Source of the DNA: Phylloscopus collybita
Lineage: Eukaryota > Chordata > Aves > Passeriformes > Phylloscopidae
Reading direction: 5' to 3'
Assembly: GCA_027886175.1 (NCBI GenBank)
Contig: JAJNNQ010000003.1
Span: 26,453,501-26,517,500 of the forward strand
Length of the DNA stretch: 64,000 nucleotides
Shown piece by piece: positions 59,101 through 64,000 of the stretch. The position numbers and the translations under genes are program-made. Each line of letters opens with the position of its first letter. The stretch's first letter is position 1. The notes under the pieces are model-generated. The model was not told the origin of the DNA, made no database searches, and saw nothing but the letters and a program-made list of their open reading frames with translations.

Positions 59101-60597
59101 GCAGGGTTTGTCCTGCTCAGCTGCTTCTCCCTGCACTGGGAGCAGGAATGGGGAGCCCAGGGTCCAGCCCGGTGTGCAGGGGGAAGCCAAGGAAAGCTGC
59201 AGCTGTGTCCTGTCACCTAGAGCCCTGTTTTCCTTCAGCAGCCTTGCTGCTGTCAGCCCAGCCTGGGGTTTGGACAGCATTTCTGAAAGCCCAAAGAGGA
59301 GGATGGCCCTTCCTGCCATCACTCTCATGGCCAGATCTCATCCTAGGCTCGGCTCCTGCATTTCCAGAGATGCTTGTTTGCAAGAAACCACGAGTCAGGA
59401 TGGCGTAAGCACAGAGGCAAGAGGTGTTTGTGTTGGGATCATTAATAAGGGGTCAGGCCCTTGGACACCAGCCTGGAATTGCTGATGTGCTGTGACAGGG
59501 GCTGCTGGCCCTCCTGAGAGTGCAGGCACTTGACTCCTTTTCCACAGAACCTGGCCAAAGAGCGTTTGTTTGTTGAGCATGGCCCTTGCTGGCAGAGGCC
59601 ATATGCCACGAGCAGCAGAGCTGTGCTCACATCAGGCTGTGCTGGGGCTGCAGCCTTGCCAGACCTCAGCAGGACACACTGCAGCCCAGGGTTGGAGGCG
59701 CAAGCTTTTGGGCGCAAGGAGGGTAAAAAGTGATGGGGTCTGATGTTTTCTTCTAGATGAGAACCTGTCTTCTCAGCCTGTCTGTCCCCTGAGCCATCCC
59801 TCATCAAACCTTTGCTGCTTTGCTTCCTCCTGTTCTGTCCCTGCAGGGTTCCATTGCAGGTGGCCAAGAGCAAGTGTTGGAAGTCTATTATCTGCCAGAA
59901 AAGCAAGGAGCCTTCTGCAGCAGTTTCCACGTCCACGTGGATTATCTGGATCCAGCAGAAATCTTCCTGAAAGGGGAGGGAACCTTGCCTAGCATGACCG
60001 AGGACCTACCCAGCATGTTGGAAGGTGAGCACTAGCTGTCCTCTTCCAGGAAGATGCCCTGGTTTTTCCCCCACCATAGCGCATCGGGCAGCTCCCACCC
60101 ATCTCCACCAAGCCTGGAAGCTGCAGGGCTGCCAGACCAACACTTTGGCCTCTCTGGTTGCTTCCTGAGTTTTGAGCAGTTGAGCCCATTTAGGCTTTCT
60201 CCCAGGAATCACCCTGCAGATCTTGTCAGCACATTGTTGGAGGCCTGGAAAGGTGATGGCCAGGCAGAAAAGCTTGGCAAAGCCGTAAGAGAGGCTGGCA
60301 GGGCTTTTGGCAGGGTTGGTTTTACGTGATGTGGCAGGGGATGAGATGGTTCCCTGTGAAGGAGAAGTGAAAATGCACATGAGGGTTCAGAGAGGAGCAG
60401 CAGCATCCACTGTGTCTGGGAGTGGCCAGTGGTGGGGAAGTGGGACTTCCCAGCTTCAATGGGGTTGGCAATGTGCCTAGTCTTCTATTTATGGATAATT
60501 TTTTCCTTCAGAAAAGGAGGAGGAGATAGTGCCAAAGAAAGAAAAAACCCGACGGAAGAAGAAAGTCATCCATGGAGCCACTGATGGTCAAGGCTGA
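35089..60597 (+). CDS. HYDIN: HYDIN-like gene, truncated N-terminal form, copy 2 (28 coding exons, 1464 aa)
   Basis: Tandem paralogue of the copy-1 gene with all exons, splice sites and the terminal stop retained. Coding exons: 35089-35160, 36229-36348, 37185-37304, 37438-37572, 37774-37973, 39808-39932, 40509-40707, 41121-41304, 41659-41758, 42252-42370, 43401-43624, 44482-44549, 45340-45575, 46316-46425, 47092-47227, 47679-47843, 49994-50146, 52048-52286, 52645-52900, 53883-54026, 54194-54337, 54823-55136, 55323-55443, 56008-56106, 56732-56941, 58199-58336, 59847-60024, 60512-60597. Differences from copy 1 that I see in coding sequence: exon 8 Leu-Leu to Gln-Phe and Val to Ala; exon 14 Ala to Val plus an in-frame insertion Cys-Trp-Arg; and silent changes in exons 5, 9, 18 and 25. 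No stop or frameshift arises, so the two copies have equal coding potential. Unlike copy 1, its probable promoter and non-coding first exon are inside the window. Confidence 0.9.
35776..36106 (+). repeat. Direct repeat A in unit 2
   Basis: Partner of 1030-1360. It pairs with 36667-36996 around exon 2 of copy 2. Confidence 0.85.
36667..36996 (+). repeat. Direct repeat B in unit 2
   Basis: Partner of 1921-2250; second member of the pair flanking exon 2 of copy 2. Confidence 0.85.
46316..46425 (+). CDS. HYDIN: Exon 14 of copy 2, with nine-base in-frame insertion
   Basis: The exon is 110 bases instead of 101. After GGCAAGAAG the copy inserts TGTTGGAGG, changing GKK-VLAL to GKK-CWR-VLAL near the last strand of an ASH module. 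The insert resembles neighbouring GGTGTTGG sequence, as expected from replication slippage. A nearby GCG to GTG change turns Ala into Val. Confidence 0.9.
48220..48765 (-). mobile_element. Solo LTR in intron 16 of copy 2
   Basis: Partner of the minus-strand LTR at 13465-14010, with the same CCAAT boxes and poly(A) signal. The insertion therefore predates the unit duplication. Confidence 0.6.
55691..55768 (-). mobile_element. CR1 LINE 3'-end fragment in unit 2
   Basis: Partner of the CR1 fragment at 20938-21015. Confidence 0.7.
57549..57963 (-). mobile_element. LTR fragment in intron 25 of copy 2
   Basis: Partner of 22801-23215 with a few substitutions. Confidence 0.5.
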
Positions 60598-60604
60598 ACA
60601 ACAG
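60512..60604 (+). CDS. HYDIN: Exon 28 of copy 2, basic tail with stop codon
   Basis: Same sequence as in copy 1: basic tail, TGA at 60595-60597 and donor at 60605. The shared stop shows that truncation came before the 34.75-kb duplication. Confidence 0.75.
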
Positions 60605-61232
60605 GTGAGTGTCCAACATCTCCAGGGCCTCTTCAGCCGAGGGGCTCCCCCAGCAGCATGCTGGGTCTGGTGGAAGAGGTGGAGGGGTTATTCCAACTTG
60701 GGTAATGGGAGGAGTAGCAGCTGTGCTCCCTCTCCAAGTTGCCTTTGCTTGTGGCCAGCCCATCCTCTGCACTCTCAGAGCTCTCAGAGAGATACTGCCA
60801 TCATCAGATGATGAGATTTCTGGGCCACTTGCTGGCTTTGGGGAGCTTTTGGTCTGTTCTCTTTTGGGACTGAGAGAGAGATTTGTATTGAAGTCTTTAT
60901 ACCTATAAAGAGAGCAGAATATTCAGAGTCAGTGAAGGGCCAAGCACCAGCAAACTCTTCTTCTCTTGCACCGTAAATGGCAAGAAGGGCAACTGAACTG
61001 GTGAACTTGGTGATTTCCAAATGGCCTTATTCCTGATAGCCCTCATTTACTTTCCTTATTAATATATATTAATATATTAATATATTAATATATTAATCCT
61101 ATAGATTCCATGAAGCATCTCTCTCCTCTTCTGGAATACAGACATTAAGCAGAAACAATTGTTCTTTAAGCAAAAAACAACTTTGCCTGTTTCTCTACCT
61201 GTCTGATGGGAATGATGTGGTTTCTTCTCCAG

Positions 61233-61390
61233 TGCTACTGCCGACCTTGCAAATTCAGCTGAAGATCACGAAACTGAATCATCCATACATTCTTCAGAAG
61301 ACAAACCTCGAGAGATACCGAGAGATCAGAACCTCGAGGATTGGCGTTGGCACACCTCGTTTCCCAATAAAGCAGGGAAAATAATGACTT
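61233..61390 (+). other. Candidate 3' terminal exon with polyadenylation signal, copy 2
   Basis: Partner of 26488-26645, with the same acceptor and AATAAA at 61366-61371. Confidence 0.5.
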
Positions 61391-62465
61391 CTGTGTAGAA
61401 ACCTGTGAATGCTGAGCTCTCTAGGCAGGCATGGTGTAAACTTCATGAGATCCTGCACAGTCTTCCTCTGCTCCCAGATGAAGCTTTTCAGGACACAGAA
61501 CTGGATTCTGCCCACCCCTGTGACGCACCTGGAGCTTTTCTGGCCAGCCTTAAGCACTACCTGAAGTCCCCCCATGTCCCTTGCCACTGGAATTGGGTAG
61601 CTAATACTCTAAACCCGTCTCATGACGCCAGTGACACCCTTACGATGACGGTGGATGATGGTCTGATAGCAAATACGTTACCTTGGTGGCACTTTGGCCC
61701 AGATAGCACTGGGGATTGTGGCAGACTCTTGGTCCGGTGTGAGCTGTATGACACTGATGACATGGATCATCATGGCTAAACCTACTGCTACAGTATCTAA
61801 ATACTGTCACTGCAGTATAAAATAGAAGCAGGTCTAAGGGGCTATAAGCAGGTGTGGCCAGAAACCCACAGGTTTACAGTCCTTGGCATTGCAGAACTCA
61901 CAGCGACAAAGCAACTCTAGAGCTGCTTCAGGATTTTATCTCCAGACATGGCTGGATCTTAGCTGGATCTGCAGTCAGAGGCACCAGGAAGCCAGCTGGG
62001 GCATGCAAGGAGCTCAAGTGGCACACGGGGAGGATGGCACGAGCCTTTCAGCACTTGCTCCTTGCCAGGTGCAAGGGAACCCTACGAGGCTCGGCGGGAG
62101 GCTGCAGCTCTTCCTCTACCTTCTGGACCCCTTCCCATCAAGAATGGGATTTCACACTCCAGGAGAGCAGCCTCCCTGAGGTGCACTCCCAAAGGCAAAG
62201 GTATTCTAAAGTGAAATTCACTGCTCTAACTTGTGCCACTTTGCTTCTGAGTTTAACAAGAGGAGCCTCCCCACGAGCACCCCTTTCTGCAGATACGTAG
62301 GATAGAAGGATGCATGAGTCTTATTATTTGCTTAAAAACAACATTATTATAAGCTTTAAGCAGCTTTGTAACAAGAAGCTTTGAACTATAGCTTTAGAAA
62401 ATATAAAAGGAGTTGTAATCACCTTAAGAAAAGAAAGAAGTGATCTTATCCCAAGCTAAGAATTG
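61391..62465. other. Intergenic stretch in unit 2, no recognised gene
   Basis: Partner of 26646-27720, almost identical. The two long open frames are kept, with one silent-type change near 61759. Confidence 0.4.
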
Positions 62466-62466
62466 A

Positions 62467-62677
62467 TGATCCTGGAAAGGAAAACTGGACTGCCCTGGGA
62501 AGGGAAGCTAGACATCACCTTCACTGATTTACAACCCTGGAGAGGAAAGCTGGATCGCACCATCACTGAATTTCCATCCTGACAAAGGAAGCTGGACCTC
62601 ACCATCATTTGATGTACACTTCTGAAGAAGGGAAGCTGGACATCATCTTCGCTAATGTACAACTTTAGGGTATAGAA
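62467..62677. repeat. Degenerate ~42-base tandem repeat in unit 2
   Basis: Partner of 27722-27932, with the same unit number. Confidence 0.7.
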
Positions 62678-62765
62678 ATTATACATCATCAATAGGAACT
62701 GATCACAATGGGGTACTGAAATTAAAGTTCACAGATAGAAACTAGAAGGAAATCATAAAAAAAAC

Positions 62766-62925
62766 CCTGCTGAGAAATGTTTATGAAGATGCTCAATAAA
62801 TACCAGCAAAAAATTTGTAGCCGGCGTGCAGCTGGAGGGGAGACCCCCACTGTACCCAGCGCGCTGCTTTGCTCACACTTTACCGCTTGAAATAATGAAT
62901 AAAGAAATTGGTTGCTGCTTGACAT
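62766..62925 (+). mobile_element. LTR 3' end in unit 2
   Basis: Partner of the R/U5-like segment at 28021-28180. Confidence 0.45.
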
Positions 62926-63329
62926 AGTGGCCGAGTCAAGCTCTTTATTCCTTACAACCGGACAGCGTTGCAATCACAAAGCAACACTTGCACAACATTA
63001 TCACAGGAATGACTTACCCCCGTACAAAACCGTGGGAAGCACCTGAAACCACACACAGTTACAAACCGAAATGAACCTTACAGGGCACATCCTTCTACAC
63101 TCCTACTGCTTAACCAGAGTTGAACTTCCCGTGTCCGTAACACGGTGGGACCGTGCCATCTCCGAGGTCCTTTGCAGCGGCCTGGTTCTGTGAGCCGGTG
63201 CCGGGGGCTGCTGCGGGCGCTGCCCGGGCGGGCGCGGGGCGGAGGGCGCTGCGCAGCCGGGCCAGGGCGACGGGCGGGCCCCGGCGGCTCCGCGGCCATT
63301 CCACAGGGCGGCAGCGCGGGAGCCGCGCC

Positions 63330-63524
63330 ACGGCCAAGGAGGGAGCGCAGCGAGCCGGGCAGACGGAGCAGATGATGGGGAAGGAGGGCGGCACAGGGCG
63401 CCGGGGCCGCCGAGGAGGTGCGAGCCGTGGTGCTGTCCGCCTTCGGGGGGCTCAGCAAGCTCCGCGTGTCCAAGAAAGCCGTGCCGGAGGCGCAGGAGGG
63501 CGAGCTGAAGATCCGCGTCAAAGG
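63330..63524 (+). pseudogene. VAT1L: VAT1L exon 1 relic in unit 2
   Basis: Partner of 28585-28779, carrying the same ACG in place of ATG at 63330-63332 and the same frameshift. Both defects therefore predate the duplication. Confidence 0.8.
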
Positions 63525-63544
63525 CAAACACAAAAGAAACAGAA

Positions 63545-63735
63545 ACGTGTCACAGGAAGCTGCAAAGTATAAAGAGCAGAGACTCTCGGCGGTATGGCGA
63601 GAGCCACGGTGGGGCAGGAGACCCCTTGGCCACCCAGTGCTGTTTTGCTTACTGTTGCTTGCTTAATAAATTCCAATATTATTTTAATTGGGCTTGTGTC
63701 CAGTCAATTATTGGGACACACCTATAACAGGGATG
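63545..63735 (+). mobile_element. LTR-like piece abutting the VAT1L relic in unit 2
   Basis: Partner of 28800-28990, with TATAAA at 63568-63573 and AATAAA at 63665-63670. Confidence 0.5.
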
Positions 63736-63944
63736 ATCAGCGTTTGTTAATGATTGATGGCCCTGAGATCTTATCTGGGACATTAAGGGTACTCCAGGAG
63801 CTTCCTCAACCACAGCCGTTGAGGAACAAAGGAACTTACAGAAATTCTACACTGATCAGCAAGTCCAGTCACTGGAAGTTTCAGTTTCAACATCCCTCCT
63901 CACCACCCGCACCGCACCACCCCCCACCCCCCGCCCCGACTCCG

Positions 63945-64000
63945 AGACCAGGAAAACACCGTTTCCTTGCTTTGCTGGCTCTGTCGATTGCTTTATTTGG
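63945..64000 (+). mobile_element. LTR remnant with internal deletion at window end
   Basis: Partner of 29200-29385, lacking the 131 bases 29214-29344. Both breakpoints share ACA, so the junction is a three-base microhomology deletion. The window ends before its poly(A) signal. Confidence 0.75.

Larger units (their letters stand above)
1..64000 (+). repeat. Tandem array of ~34.75-kb units, about 1.84 units in view
   Basis: Positions 1 to about 29254 align with 34747-64000 in the same orientation. The offset is 34,746 at the start, 34,755 after a 9-base insertion in exon 14, 34,752-34,753 after poly-T and single-base changes (16.7-17.2 kb), 34,748 after a lost CCCCT unit and 34,745 from 23.4 kb on. 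Substitutions are sparse, with first differences only near 3.1 kb. Sequence 29385-34746 is seen once. The breakpoint is not visible, because the window begins inside a unit. Confidence 0.97.

Overview
The window looks like nuclear DNA of a bird, most likely a songbird. Genes are split by many short GT-AG introns. Intron and intergenic DNA holds CR1-type LINE remnants, solo LTRs of avian endogenous retroviruses and an olfactory-receptor relic. There are no bacterial-style operons, CRISPR arrays or RNA genes that I can support.

The dominant feature is a head-to-tail tandem duplication with a period of about 34.75 kb. Every base from 1 to about 29.25 kb has a near-identical partner 34,746 bases downstream; the offset drifts to 34,755 and then 34,745 through small indels. 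Because position 1 already lies inside the repeated unit, the true breakpoint is not visible, and the array may extend beyond both ends.

Each unit carries a plus-strand gene homologous to HYDIN, the giant protein of the ciliary central-pair apparatus. I could assemble 28 coding exons in each unit (copy 1: 343-25852; copy 2: 35089-60597). All junctions have GT-AG sites, all exon phases agree and the reading frame is open throughout. The predicted proteins are 1461 and 1464 residues, matching only about the first 30% of HYDIN. Each ends with a short basic tail, a stop 7 bases before a good splice donor, and a candidate 3' exon with an AATAAA signal. The unit therefore looks like a self-contained truncated HYDIN-like gene, not a random slice. 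The copies differ by few coding changes, including a 9-base in-frame insertion in exon 14 of copy 2.

Between the HYDIN-like copies (26.6-34.7 kb) lie an unrecognised stretch, a 42-base degenerate tandem repeat, an LTR 3' end, a GC-rich relic of VAT1L exon 1 with a lost start codon and a frameshift, two more LTR-like pieces, an olfactory-receptor C-terminal relic, a decayed CR1 reverse transcriptase, and a CpG-rich segment with an RFX/X-box-like site followed by a 36-base minisatellite and a strong splice donor. The last is the likely promoter and non-coding first exon of copy 2. The second unit repeats this order up to the window end, where a 131-base microhomology deletion removes part of an LTR.

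Main caveat: copies this similar could also be a false haplotype duplication in the assembly. Read depth and spanning long reads would decide.
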